A DNA stretch of 8,919 nt, from contig CALAUY010000182.1 in assembly GCA_937892015.1 (NCBI GenBank), positions 1-8,919 of the forward strand, read 5' to 3'. Positions 1-6,602 of this stretch are shown here, in pieces. The translations under genes and the position numbers were made by a program. A model generated the notes under the pieces. That model was not told where the DNA came from. It ran no database searches and saw only the letters and a program-made list of their open reading frames with translations. Source of the stretch: an uncultured Bacteroidales bacterium. GTDB taxonomy: Bacteria > Bacteroidota > Bacteroidia > Bacteroidales > Paludibacteraceae. How positions within the stretch are numbered: the stretch's first letter is position 1; each line of letters starts with the position of its first letter.

Positions 1-1682
1 GGCATGAGGTACATCATCCATTTCATCATCTTCGCCGAGGGGTCGTTGCCGGTTGCTTGCGTCTGCATGGTGAGGAAAGTGTAACCGAAGTTAGTGGCGG
101 TGAAGAGGATACAGAACAGCGACAAGTGGTTGTTGAACGCCCAAGAGAGGACGGGGATGTATCTATCCCACGAGATGATGGCATCGTATGTGGAGAGGTC
201 TTCTGCCCAGAGGAACGACTCGCCGCGCAACTCGATGGCAGTGGGGAAGAACCAGAACATCGCCATCACAACGGGGAACTGGAAGAGCATGGGCAGACAA
301 CCTGCCATCGGGGATACGCCCGCTTGTTGATAGAGTGCCATTGTGGCCTGTTGCCGTTCCTGCATTTTCTCCGGCGGATATTTCTCGTTGATGGCATCCA
401 GCTGGGGCTTGAGGGCGCGCATCATGGCCGACGACTTGTAACTCTTGAACGTGAAGGGGAAGATAATCAGTTTGATAACCAGCGTCATCAAGAAGATTAC
501 CAGTCCGATATGCAGTCCCCAACGCTTGAAGAGGTCGAACATGGGGATGACGAGGATGCGGTTGATCCATGCCACCACTTCCCATCCCAGCGGTACAAGT
601 TCGCGTAGCCGCAATCGCTCGTATTTCTGCACGCCTTGGTCGTACGAATTGAGGGTGTGGTAGTGGTTCGGGCCCAGATAATAACTGAAGTCGGACGCCT
701 CGTTGCCGTTAGGCTCGAAAGCGACTGTCGTGTTGGTTTTGTAGCCCTTGATGTACCCCGAATACTTGCCGAGCGGTTCGCTCTCCAGCATCGTTGTCTC
801 GAACCCATCTCCGCGGGCAATCATCACGGTGGAGAAGAACTGGTCTTTGTAAGCAATCCACCGCAGTTTGCCCGTCACTTTGTCACGGTCGGGTTTGTTC
901 TCCGACATCTTGTCGATGTCGCGGTTGGTGAACATATACTGCAGTTGCGCATAACGCTCCTCAAAACGCCGTCCGCGCTCCTGTTGCGGTATCTGCTGTT
1001 CCCAACGCATCTCGAGTCCGTTAGTGTTACCCGCTAAGACGTTCTGCATCCCATGCGGACGGATGCTGAAATCAATCATGTAATTGCTGTCGGGGATAGT
1101 ATAGACAAAATCGAGGTAACTGTCGGGATAGACCGTCTGCAGACGATACGTAAGTACTTGATTACCTGCAGTGTCAGTCTGTATCGGTTGCGGCACGAAA
1201 AACATGTTCTCTGTCGAGAGGATGCGGTTCTCGGCCGTCACCAACGTGAACGACTGGCGTTTGTTGCTTTCGTCGAAAAGCACCAACGGGTTGAGCGTAT
1301 CGCCGTACGTGCGGTAGTTTTTCAGTTCCGCTTTGCGGAGCATGCCGCCTTGGGGTGAGAAGGTGAGGCGAAGAACTTTCGACTCTACCACTTGCCGTTC
1401 GTCGGACCCAGTAGCGGCCGGTGCGAGTGCACCGAACTGCGCCTGATGAAGGGCTTCTATCTCTTCTGCCGAGGGCTGCGCTTGCGCTTCTAACGCGCTC
1501 AGCGAGTCGGTCAGTGCCGCCTGTAAAGCCGCCTCTTCGGCGCGCTGTCTCTCAACCATCGCAATGCTGTCTTGCACCTGCTGACGACGTTCTAACTCTT
1601 CTTGTGACGGGCGGTTAAATAATGTGAATCCAATCAAGATTGCGGCTATCAATGCAAAGCCGATCCAAGTATTTTTATCCAT
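1..1682 (-). CDS. yidC: Membrane protein insertase YidC (3' end cut by window edge)
   Basis: YidC inserts and folds inner-membrane proteins, alone or with SecYEG. The first 560 residues are present and the C-terminus runs off the left edge; I expect a few dozen residues to be missing compared with Bacteroides homologues of roughly 600-630. The ATG at 1682 begins MDKNTWIGFALIAA, a single N-terminal membrane anchor (residues about 6-22). A Glu/Gln/Ala-rich, coiled-coil-like stretch follows (about 25-85), then a large periplasmic beta domain (about 90-350). The conserved insertase domain starts near residue 360. Its first core helix is about 389-410 and carries Lys404 (LVIKLIIFPF), which may take the role of the positively charged groove residue of other YidC proteins. 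It is followed by a cytoplasmic hairpin with a KPQLDAINEKYPPEKMQE-like segment, then helices near 457-479 and 519-536. It lies 67 bp downstream of the dipeptidase gene, and I see no clear TAnnTTTG promoter in that gap, so it is probably read through from upstream. That gap holds only small palindromes (TTGTACAA; GCCC/GGGC at 1709-1721). Confidence 0.96.
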   Translation of the reverse strand, partial: MDKNTWIGFALIAAILIGFTLFNRPSQEELERRQQVQDSIAMVERQRAEEAALQAALTDSLSALEAQAQPSAEEIEALHQAQFGALAPAATGSDERQVVESKVLRLTFSPQGGMLRKAELKNYRTYGDTLNPLVLFDESNKRQSFTLVTAENRILSTENMFFVPQPIQTDTAGNQVLTYRLQTVYPDSYLDFVYTIPDSNYMIDFSIRPHGMQNVLAGNTNGLEMRWEQQIPQQERGRRFEERYAQLQYMFTNRDIDKMSENKPDRDKVTGKLRWIAYKDQFFSTVMIARGDGFETTMLESEPLGKYSGYIKGYKTNTTVAFEPNGNEASDFSYYLGPNHYHTLNSYDQGVQKYERLRLRELVPLGWEVVAWINRILVIPMFDLFKRWGLHIGLVIFLMTLVIKLIIFPFTFKSYKSSAMMRALKPQLDAINEKYPPEKMQERQQATMALYQQAGVSPMAGCLPMLFQFPVVMAMFWFFPTAIELRGESFLWAEDLSTYDAIISWDRYIPVLSWAFNNHLSLFCILFTATNFGYTFLTMQTQATGNDPSAKMMKWMMYLM

Positions 1683-1749
1683 TAAGAAAGATGCTTTTTA
1701 ATCTCTTTGCCCCTTGTGGGCTGTTGTACAATGTGTTGACTGTCAGTGA

Positions 1750-3120
1750 TTAATCATTTATTTGCGAATAGGCCTTGTAGAACTCCACGACCGCGACTAT
1801 CCCGTTCTCGAAGACCTCCAAGTCCATGTTCTCGTTGGGCGAGTGGATGGCGTTGCTCTCCAAGCCAAAACCCATCAAGATTGTTTTGCGTTGGAGCACT
1901 TGCTCGAACATTGCGATGATGGGTATCGATCCGCCTCGCCGTGCTGCGAGCGGTTTCTTGCCGAACGCCACCTCGAACCCTTTCTCCGCCGCTTTGTATG
2001 CCGGCAGGTCGATGGGGCAAACGTACCCTTGTCCGCCGTGCATCGGCGTCACACGCACCTGCACCGACTTGGGAGCTATCTGTTGCATATAGTCAGCGAA
2101 AGCGCGACTGACCTTCTCGTGGTCTTGGTTCGCCACCAGTCGGCAACTGACTTTCGCGTACGCTTTGCTTGGCAAGACCGTCTTACTTCCCTCGCCGGTA
2201 TAACCGCCCCATATGCCGCAGATGTCGAACGACGGGCGGCATGAGTTGCGCTCCAGCGTAGAGTAACCCGTCTCGCCCTGAAGTGCCTGAACGCCAATAG
2301 CTTGCATATACTCTTCCTCCGAGAAAGGTATGTGCCTTATCATCTCTCGCTCGGCCTCAGGGATAGGAAGTACATCGTCGTAGAACCCCGGGATAGTGAT
2401 GCGTCCATCACTGTCGATGACACGACTGAGCATACTGCAGAGTGTGTTGATGGGATTGGCCACTGCCCCACCGAAATGGCCGCTATGTAAGTCGCGGTTA
2501 GGACCTGTCACCTCCACTTCCCAGTACGCCAATCCGCGCAGACCTGTCGTGATAGACGGCGTCTGTTTGCCCACCATCGACGTGTCGCTCACGAGGATGA
2601 TGTCGCTCGACAGCAGCTCCTTATGTGTCCGGATGAAAGCGTCCAACGACGGACTGCCAATCTCTTCCTCGCCCTCGAGGATGAACTTCACGTTGCACGG
2701 CATCTCGCCCCGCTTCACCAAGTACTCGAAAGCGAGAGCTTGGATGAGCGACTGTCCCTTGTCATCGTCTGCCCCGCGTGCGTAGAGTCGCCCGTTACGG
2801 ACGGACGGCTCGAACGGTTCGCTCTTCCACAGTTCGAGCGGGGCGACCGGCATCACGTCGTAGTGTCCATAGACGAGCACCGTTTTCGCATTCGGATTGC
2901 CGCAACGATACTCGGCAAACACCATCGGATTGCCGTCAGATGCCATCAGTTCGGCCCGCTGCGCGCCGTAACGCAACAACAAGGTTCGCCACTGCTCAGC
3001 GCAACGGAGCATGTCGTTTTTATGCTCTGCCTCACACGACACCGACGGGATGCGGATGAGGGACTCCCAGTCGTCGAAAATGCGGTTTTTTTCTGATTGT
3101 ATATATTCTCTAATCGTCAT
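1750..3120 (-). CDS. M20 family metallo-dipeptidase (CNDP/PepV-like)
   Basis: A 456-residue dinuclear-zinc peptidase of family M20, of the type annotated as dipeptidase or cytosolic nonspecific dipeptidase, expected to hydrolyse dipeptides in the cytoplasm. All family landmarks are visible: metal ligand His86 and Asp88 in YGHYDV; Asp119 in RGADDDKG (bridging ligand); Glu152 (general base) and Glu153 (ligand) in EGEEEIGS; Asp179 in VSDT; and His426 in AIHSPNE. The dimerisation (lid) domain is inserted at about residues 195-315 and contains LHSGHFGG, whose His212 should reach into the partner subunit's active site. Length is normal for the family and there is no signal peptide. The ATG at 3120 is 3 bases after the stop of the upstream lipoprotein gene, which suggests coupled translation. 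The exact substrate cannot be read from sequence; carboxypeptidase or carnosinase-like activity remains possible. Pairing with a wall-amidase-like gene hints at recycling of wall or dietary peptides, but this is inference from proximity only. Confidence 0.93.
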   Translation of the reverse strand: MTIREYIQSEKNRIFDDWESLIRIPSVSCEAEHKNDMLRCAEQWRTLLLRYGAQRAELMASDGNPMVFAEYRCGNPNAKTVLVYGHYDVMPVAPLELWKSEPFEPSVRNGRLYARGADDDKGQSLIQALAFEYLVKRGEMPCNVKFILEGEEEIGSPSLDAFIRTHKELLSSDIILVSDTSMVGKQTPSITTGLRGLAYWEVEVTGPNRDLHSGHFGGAVANPINTLCSMLSRVIDSDGRITIPGFYDDVLPIPEAEREMIRHIPFSEEEYMQAIGVQALQGETGYSTLERNSCRPSFDICGIWGGYTGEGSKTVLPSKAYAKVSCRLVANQDHEKVSRAFADYMQQIAPKSVQVRVTPMHGGQGYVCPIDLPAYKAAEKGFEVAFGKKPLAARRGGSIPIIAMFEQVLQRKTILMGFGLESNAIHSPNENMDLEVFENGIVAVVEFYKAYSQIND

Positions 3121-3123
3121 GAT

Positions 3124-4086
3124 TTAATGTTTTGGTGCTATGTAGTTGCTCAGCGTGGGATTGATACGCATCACACGTATGCCGTTGGTGGCGTAGTCGG
3201 CCAAGGTCTGTCGCTCTATCACCACCTCTTTAGAGCCGTACGAGGCGTGCAAGAAATGCATCTCGCCCCCGTATTCGTATGCCAGTCCCACGTGCGCAAT
3301 GTCGATGCCGTTACCCTGTTTGGCCACGAAACAGATGATGTCGCCCGTCTCGATTTGCGCCATCACTTTGGGGTTGCGTAGTGTACGTTGCGGGATGTAG
3401 TAGAAGGGTTTCTGCTCCTCCAGATGCCTTTCCATCTCGCGGATACGCCTCAGTTGTGCCGTGTCGGATAACTGCTTGTAGTTGCCGGCATGCGTTGACA
3501 TGAAATTGAAATGCTGCGTATAACGCTCGCCGTACTCTTTCGTATATTCGTAAAGCACGCCGTTCGTTTGGTTCTGCAGAATCCACTCGCTCGTGTAGTG
3601 GATGCGGCTCGAATAACCATCCACCACTCCCAAGCGATAACGCATATTACGGATATTGTCGCACAACAACCGATACGATGGGTCGGCACGTTTGACGAAC
3701 GGTTTGGGGTTGAGGAAAAACTCCTCGCCGTCACCTAACTGCCCGAGACGTAAACCCTTGACTGTCAGTGCAAACGAGGTGCATAACTCCACGAACAGGA
3801 TACAGTCGGTTTTGTTCAGATAGACGCGTAACTGTTCTGGGGTACGCTCCAGCGTCGAAGCCACGTACGGTGTCCCCAAGAAATGTTCCGCAATCTCAAT
3901 CACTAACTCTTGGATAGGAACGCCCGAATCGTCCTTCACCAAGTCGTAGATACTATCGTAGATGGCGATGTTGATGAGGTCTTGTTCGCTCAACGCCATG
4001 CCGGATTTCTGCGCACTCGTCAACTTCGTACACGAAGTGGCAAAGCACACAACCAACAACGTCAATATGTAAACAATCTTCTTCAA
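3124..4086 (-). CDS. DUF1460 N-acetylmuramoyl-L-alanine amidase-like lipoprotein (TTG start)
   Basis: A 320-residue exported protein of the DUF1460/amidase-like family (Pfam PF07313), which has an NlpC/P60-like cysteine-hydrolase fold and is linked to cell-wall peptide cleavage. I place the start at the TTG at 4086. From there the protein begins MKKIVYILTLLVV and runs to a lipobox ending in Cys19 (ATSC), a textbook type II signal peptide. The reading frame stays open to 4344, but the added 86 residues only shadow the acetyltransferase gene in another frame. Family marks include TPYVASTLE (about 72-80), the likely nucleophile Cys95 in KTDCILFVE, RIHYTSEWIL (161-170), GDIICFV (248-254) and the likely catalytic His265 in DIAHVGLAY. 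The TTG overlaps the upstream TGA as TTGA, so translation is probably coupled. The protein should sit as a lipoprotein in the periplasm or outer membrane. The family call is from motif memory; substrate specificity is unknown. Confidence 0.88.
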   Translation of the reverse strand: MKKIVYILTLLVVCFATSCTKLTSAQKSGMALSEQDLINIAIYDSIYDLVKDDSGVPIQELVIEIAEHFLGTPYVASTLERTPEQLRVYLNKTDCILFVELCTSFALTVKGLRLGQLGDGEEFFLNPKPFVKRADPSYRLLCDNIRNMRYRLGVVDGYSSRIHYTSEWILQNQTNGVLYEYTKEYGERYTQHFNFMSTHAGNYKQLSDTAQLRRIREMERHLEEQKPFYYIPQRTLRNPKVMAQIETGDIICFVAKQGNGIDIAHVGLAYEYGGEMHFLHASYGSKEVVIERQTLADYATNGIRVMRINPTLSNYIAPKH

Positions 4087-4586
4087 GCGTTTGTCAGTGT
4101 TTTCTGATACATCCGTGCGTTCTCGAATCGGCCGTCGGGCATCCAAACCCAGTCGTGCAACTCGCTCGTACGGCTGAAATGCAGTTTCTCGTACATGTGG
4201 CAACAGGCCTCGTTGTTGACGCGTATGATGGCGTACAGTTGGTGTAGATGTAGCGTCTCGCGCGCGTACGTCAAGAGCCAACGCATGGTCTCCGTGGCCA
4301 GACCCTTGCCTCGATGCTCGGGAGCAACGTAGAGGCCTACACATGCACGGCGGTTGCGTACGTCGAGGTCGAAGAGGTCAACACAACCTGCCACTGCCCC
4401 ATCGTCCTCGATAATCAACCGCAGTTGGCCGTCCTTATAGATGTCGCCCGTGCTGTTGTCGATGAACTCGCGTAACAACCGCTGTGACAACGGGTTATGC
4501 GTATCACTATCCGCCCATACCGCAGCATCGTTCTCCCAACGGTAAAGGAACGGCAAGTCGCTCATCTCCAACGCTCTGACGGTCAT
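4083..4586 (-). CDS. GNAT family N-acetyltransferase (RimJ/RimL/SpeG-like)
   Basis: A 167-residue acetyl-CoA-dependent N-acetyltransferase. The N-terminus (VRALEMSDLPFLYRWEND) is typical of the RimJ/RimL/SpeG branch of GNAT enzymes. The acetyl-CoA pyrophosphate-binding motif A is clear as YVAPEHRGKGLATE (residues about 86-99, loop H91-R-G-K-G95). Motif B follows as VNNEACCHMYEKLHF (about 123-137), where Tyr132 occupies the position of the usual general-acid tyrosine. The fold is complete and of normal length. The ATG at 4586 overlaps the upstream TGA as ATGA, and the gene's own TGA overlaps the TTG of the next gene. Substrate cannot be inferred: polyamines, protein N-termini and amino sugars are all known for relatives. 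The position inside an envelope-related cluster does not settle it. Confidence 0.93.
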   Translation of the reverse strand: MTVRALEMSDLPFLYRWENDAAVWADSDTHNPLSQRLLREFIDNSTGDIYKDGQLRLIIEDDGAVAGCVDLFDLDVRNRRACVGLYVAPEHRGKGLATETMRWLLTYARETLHLHQLYAIIRVNNEACCHMYEKLHFSRTSELHDWVWMPDGRFENARMYQKTLTNA

Positions 4587-5020
4587 CTTTTCTTTCGGTT
4601 GTCAAACAACCCAAACAGCCCTTTCTTGCGTTTGGGTTGCTCGTATTGCGAGTCGGGGTCGAGCGTCTCGAACGGATGCCCCGAATGAATCATCTGGTAG
4701 ATGACGCCCCAGTCGGGGATGCCGCCCAGATTGCGGTCATCGATGAACAGATCGACCGTCAACTTACGCGGTTTGAGCGTCTCTCGTAGCACGTTCTCCT
4801 CGGGATAGTTGCTGTTCACCGCGTAGAACTCCAGCCCCGCATTGCGGCAGTACTCCACCGCATCTTCGAGCAGTTGTCCCTCGCGAGCCGTCCACAAAAT
4901 CAGCTGGTGACGCTCTGCCTGCAACTGCAAGAGGGTCTCGATGGCAAACGGGATGGGTTTACCTATCTTCGGATATTCGTGCGTAACAATCGTGCCGTCA
5001 AAATCTATCGCAATCGTCAT
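4583..5020 (-). CDS. Small HAD-like phosphatase/hydrolase
   Basis: A 145-residue capless HAD-superfamily protein. Motif I is DFDGT, with nucleophile Asp6 and acid/base Asp8. Motif II is LWTAREG with Thr44. A lysine-rich segment near 83-86 could supply motif III. Motif IV is DLFIDDRN, with the acidic pair Asp94/Asp95 for magnesium. All catalytic motifs are intact, so it should be an active phosphohydrolase acting on a small or accessible substrate, because no cap domain is present. Short HAD proteins of this type are common in Bacteroidota and usually annotated only as hydrolases. The C-terminal tail from about residue 126 is basic (PKRKKG...NRKKR) and probably disordered or nucleic-acid/membrane-contacting; this is inference. 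The ATG at 5020 overlaps the upstream gene's TGA as ATGA, and its own stop overlaps the next ATG in the same way. Confidence 0.9.
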   Translation of the reverse strand: MTIAIDFDGTIVTHEYPKIGKPIPFAIETLLQLQAERHQLILWTAREGQLLEDAVEYCRNAGLEFYAVNSNYPEENVLRETLKPRKLTVDLFIDDRNLGGIPDWGVIYQMIHSGHPFETLDPDSQYEQPKRKKGLFGLFDNRKKR

Positions 5021-5487
5021 AAATCTTCTTCGTTTTTATTGTTCATTTCCAAATAAATCTTCCTGTCCGTGGGCTTGCAGAAATACTGCGCGATTACGGC
5101 AATGGCAGCACACCACAGCATTGGCTGATAAGCACCGAGAAAATAGAACGACACGATGCCCAACGCTGCGCCGATGCCTATGAGCAGCACCCGTGCCACC
5201 GCGCAGTTGGTGTATTGCTGATGTTGCATGCGCTCGTCCGTAATCCGGCTCACCCGTTTCATCTGTTTCTTGAACCACCACAATGCCCCCGGGACGGAGG
5301 CTATCACGTACACTATCGTGCAGTATGCCACGGACTGACCGGGTTGTGCCAACGGGTCGAGTGCCATGCCATGGTCGGACGGTTTGAACCAAAAACCAAA
5401 CACCGCTATCAGTAGCACATACAGCGCATACAGCGCGTAATACACGATGTTGATAACCTTCCTTATCTGCGAATATTCTGTATCCAT
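5017..5487 (-). CDS. Hypothetical four-helix inner-membrane protein
   Basis: I do not recognise a named family. The 156-residue product has a short charged N-terminus (MDTEYSQIRK) and four likely membrane helices at about residues 12-34, 53-72, 96-117 and 120-137. The two helical pairs are separated by a cytoplasmic-looking basic loop (KKQMKRVSRITDERMQHQQ), and the tail is charged (NNKNEEDL). There is no signal peptide cleavage site and no obvious catalytic motif. The ATG at 5487 is 69 bp after the recR stop, and the spacer is almost entirely heptamer repeat. The gene's TGA overlaps the ATG of the HAD gene as ATGA, so it is the first gene of the tightly packed cluster. The open frame, overlap and membrane profile support a real gene; function is unknown. 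Confidence 0.82.
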   Translation of the reverse strand: MDTEYSQIRKVINIVYYALYALYVLLIAVFGFWFKPSDHGMALDPLAQPGQSVAYCTIVYVIASVPGALWWFKKQMKRVSRITDERMQHQQYTNCAVARVLLIGIGAALGIVSFYFLGAYQPMLWCAAIAVIAQYFCKPTDRKIYLEMNNKNEEDL

Positions 5488-5495
5488 ATATCTCT

Positions 5496-5568
5496 CTTTG
5501 AACTTTGAACTTGAAACCTGAAACTTGAAACTTGAAACCTGAAACTACTTTGAACTTTAAACTTTAAA
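5496..5568. repeat. Heptamer tandem array CYTKRAA (10 units)
   Basis: Ten 7-bp units fill the recR-membrane protein spacer. In + strand order they are CTTTGAA x2, CTTGAAA, CCTGAAA, CTTGAAA x2, CCTGAAA, a 3-base break (CTA), CTTTGAA and CTTTAAA x2. The last units run into recR, so that its final codons and TAA stop (5557-5559) are written in repeat sequence. A second array of the same heptamer lies at 8465-8492. I see no promoter or hairpin in it. Confidence 0.93.
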
Positions 5569-6171
5569 CTCTATTCTATTCACTATCGACCTCCCGAGCG
5601 TCACTTCGTCGGTGTATTCCAACTCGCCCCCGACTGCCACGCCGCGCGCAATCTGCGTCACCCGCAAGTCGGGATGTTCGGATGTCAGATGGCGGTACAG
5701 GTAGAAGTTCGTTGTATCGCCCTCCATGGTTGTCGGTAACGCCAAGATGACCTCCCGAATCTGTTCGGGGGCAATGCGCGCAACAAGCGACGCAATCTCA
5801 AGGTCGTTCGGCCCTACTCCGTCCATCGGCGAGATTATCCCGCCCAACACGTGGAAGAGACCGAAATACTGGCCCGTTGCTTCTATCTGCATCACATCTT
5901 GCACGTTCTCCACCACGCAAATGGTCTGTCTGTCACGGTTCGGAGATGAACAAATCGGGCACAACTCCGAGTCGCAGATGTTGTGGCAAACCTTGCAATA
6001 ATGCACCTCATTCTTCAGTTTCGTCAACGAATCCGCGAAGGTCTGCACGTCCTCCGGACTCTGACGTAGTAAATGAAGAACCAAACGGAGCGCGGTCTTC
6101 CTCCCCACACTCGGCAGTGACGACACTTGATTCACTGCGTTCTCCAACAATATCGACGGATACGTATTCAA
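5557..6171 (-). CDS. recR: Recombination mediator protein RecR (TTG start)
   Basis: RecR works with RecO (and RecF) to load RecA onto SSB-coated single-stranded DNA during gap repair. I choose the TTG at 6171, giving 204 residues beginning (M)NTYPSILLENAV, which matches the N-terminus of Bacteroides RecR as I remember it (MNQQYPSVLLEKAV). The frame is open to an ATG at 6240, but that start would lie upstream of the promoter at 6181-6212. Domains in order: helix-hairpin-helix with LPSVGRKTA (about 19-27); a four-cysteine zinc finger with Cys59, Cys62, Cys71 and Cys74 (CKVC...CPIC); a Toprim domain from about 83 to 180, with VVEN (Glu88) and TTMEGDTTNFY (Glu150, Asp152); and a C-terminal segment ending EVTLGRSIVNRIEFKV. 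The last three residues and the stop lie inside the heptamer array. recR probably heads the downstream minus-strand cluster. Confidence 0.95.
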   Translation of the reverse strand: MNTYPSILLENAVNQVSSLPSVGRKTALRLVLHLLRQSPEDVQTFADSLTKLKNEVHYCKVCHNICDSELCPICSSPNRDRQTICVVENVQDVMQIEATGQYFGLFHVLGGIISPMDGVGPNDLEIASLVARIAPEQIREVILALPTTMEGDTTNFYLYRHLTSEHPDLRVTQIARGVAVGGELEYTDEVTLGRSIVNRIEFKV

Positions 6172-6180
6172 AATCGTGTG

Positions 6181-6212
6181 CAAAGTTACAAAAAAAAATC
6201 CACATATGCAAA
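6181..6212 (-). promoter_or_regulatory. Bacteroidota-type promoter of recR
   Basis: On the minus strand a TTTG -33 box (6212-6209) is followed after exactly 20 bp by TAACTTTG (6188-6181), a full match to the Bacteroidota -7 consensus TAnnTTTG. A start of transcription a few bases further on (about 6178-6174) would lie only about 3-7 nt before the proposed TTG start at 6171, giving an almost leaderless mRNA. This also rules out the upstream ATG at 6240 for this transcript. Confidence 0.8.
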
Positions 6213-6350
6213 TTTTTTCAAAGAAAAAACCATGTCTCACGCACCTTTTACTCCAAAACAGCCCCTCGTATGATGATTTTCCCGAATAGAAATGTACTTT
6301 TTTTGACCACTGCCTCCCCTCCGGCTTTTATTCAGCTTTCGTTGCGAATT
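6213..6350. other. Noncoding stretch between recR promoter and structured repeats
   Basis: No gene is supported here. It holds poly-A/T runs and a 10-base arm TCAGCTTTCG (6332-6341) that pairs perfectly with CGAAAGCTGA (6443-6452) at the far end of the first structured repeat. A 60-codon frame starting at 6270 runs into that repeat and is not convincing. Confidence 0.5.
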
Positions 6351-6453
6351 ATGAGCAAAGATAGTTTCGTACCCCTCCACCGCAAGCGGTCCCCCTCCCC
6401 TACCTTAGGGGAGCGCTCCTATGGAGCTAGTCAGATTAGTATCGAAAGCTGAG
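6351..6453. repeat. Structured intergenic repeat, copy 1
   Basis: About 103 bp, almost identical to the copy at 6497-6602, from ATGAGCAAAG to AGCTGAG. By eye it can fold into three hairpins: ACCGC/GCGGT (6379-6390); a perfect 8-bp stem CTCCCCTA/TAGGGGAG with a 3-base loop (6395-6413); and GCTCC/GGAGC with a 3-base loop (6415-6427). It also contains the palindrome GGAGCGCTCC. The outer ends TTTCGTAC and GTATCGAAA can pair with one bulge and close the structure. It resembles a REP/BIME-like or small noncoding RNA element; the family is unknown to me. No coding content. Confidence 0.85.
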
Positions 6454-6496
6454 GCAAGGGCATAGGGGGCGAATGGAACGAATGGGACGAATAACG

Positions 6497-6602
6497 ATGA
6501 GCAAAGAGCGTGAGTTTCGTACCCCTCCACCGCAAGCGGTCCCCCTCCCCTACCCTAGGGGAGCGCTCCTGTGGAGCTAGCCTGATTAGTATCGAAGCTG
6601 AG
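6497..6602. repeat. Structured intergenic repeat, copy 2
   Basis: The second direct copy of the hairpin-rich element, 43 bp after the first. Relative to copy 1 it has four extra bases near the left end (AGCGTG versus AT), T to C at 6555, A to G at 6571, CCTGATT for TCAGATT, and one A lost near the right end. The two single substitutions fall in the 3-base loops of the second and third hairpins, so both stems remain perfect. It lacks the outer TCAGCTTTCG arm present beside copy 1. Confidence 0.85.

Noticed and set aside
57..608. 183-codon + strand frame and other + strand frames across 57-1618
   Set aside because: They run antisense to yidC, whose protein is clearly recognisable; they show acidic/His-rich shadow composition.
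4087..4344. 86-residue N-terminal extension of the DUF1460 gene
   Set aside because: It overlaps the acetyltransferase gene in another frame, is Arg/Ser/His-rich nonsense, and would bury the lipoprotein signal peptide.
6172..6240. ATG start for recR at 6240
   Set aside because: The added residues are encoded by the promoter itself (TTTG...TAACTTTG) and do not match RecR N-termini.
6270..6452. 60-codon + strand frame starting MMIFPNRN
   Set aside because: Its second half is the translated hairpin repeat, which is structured noncoding sequence; no homology is recognised.
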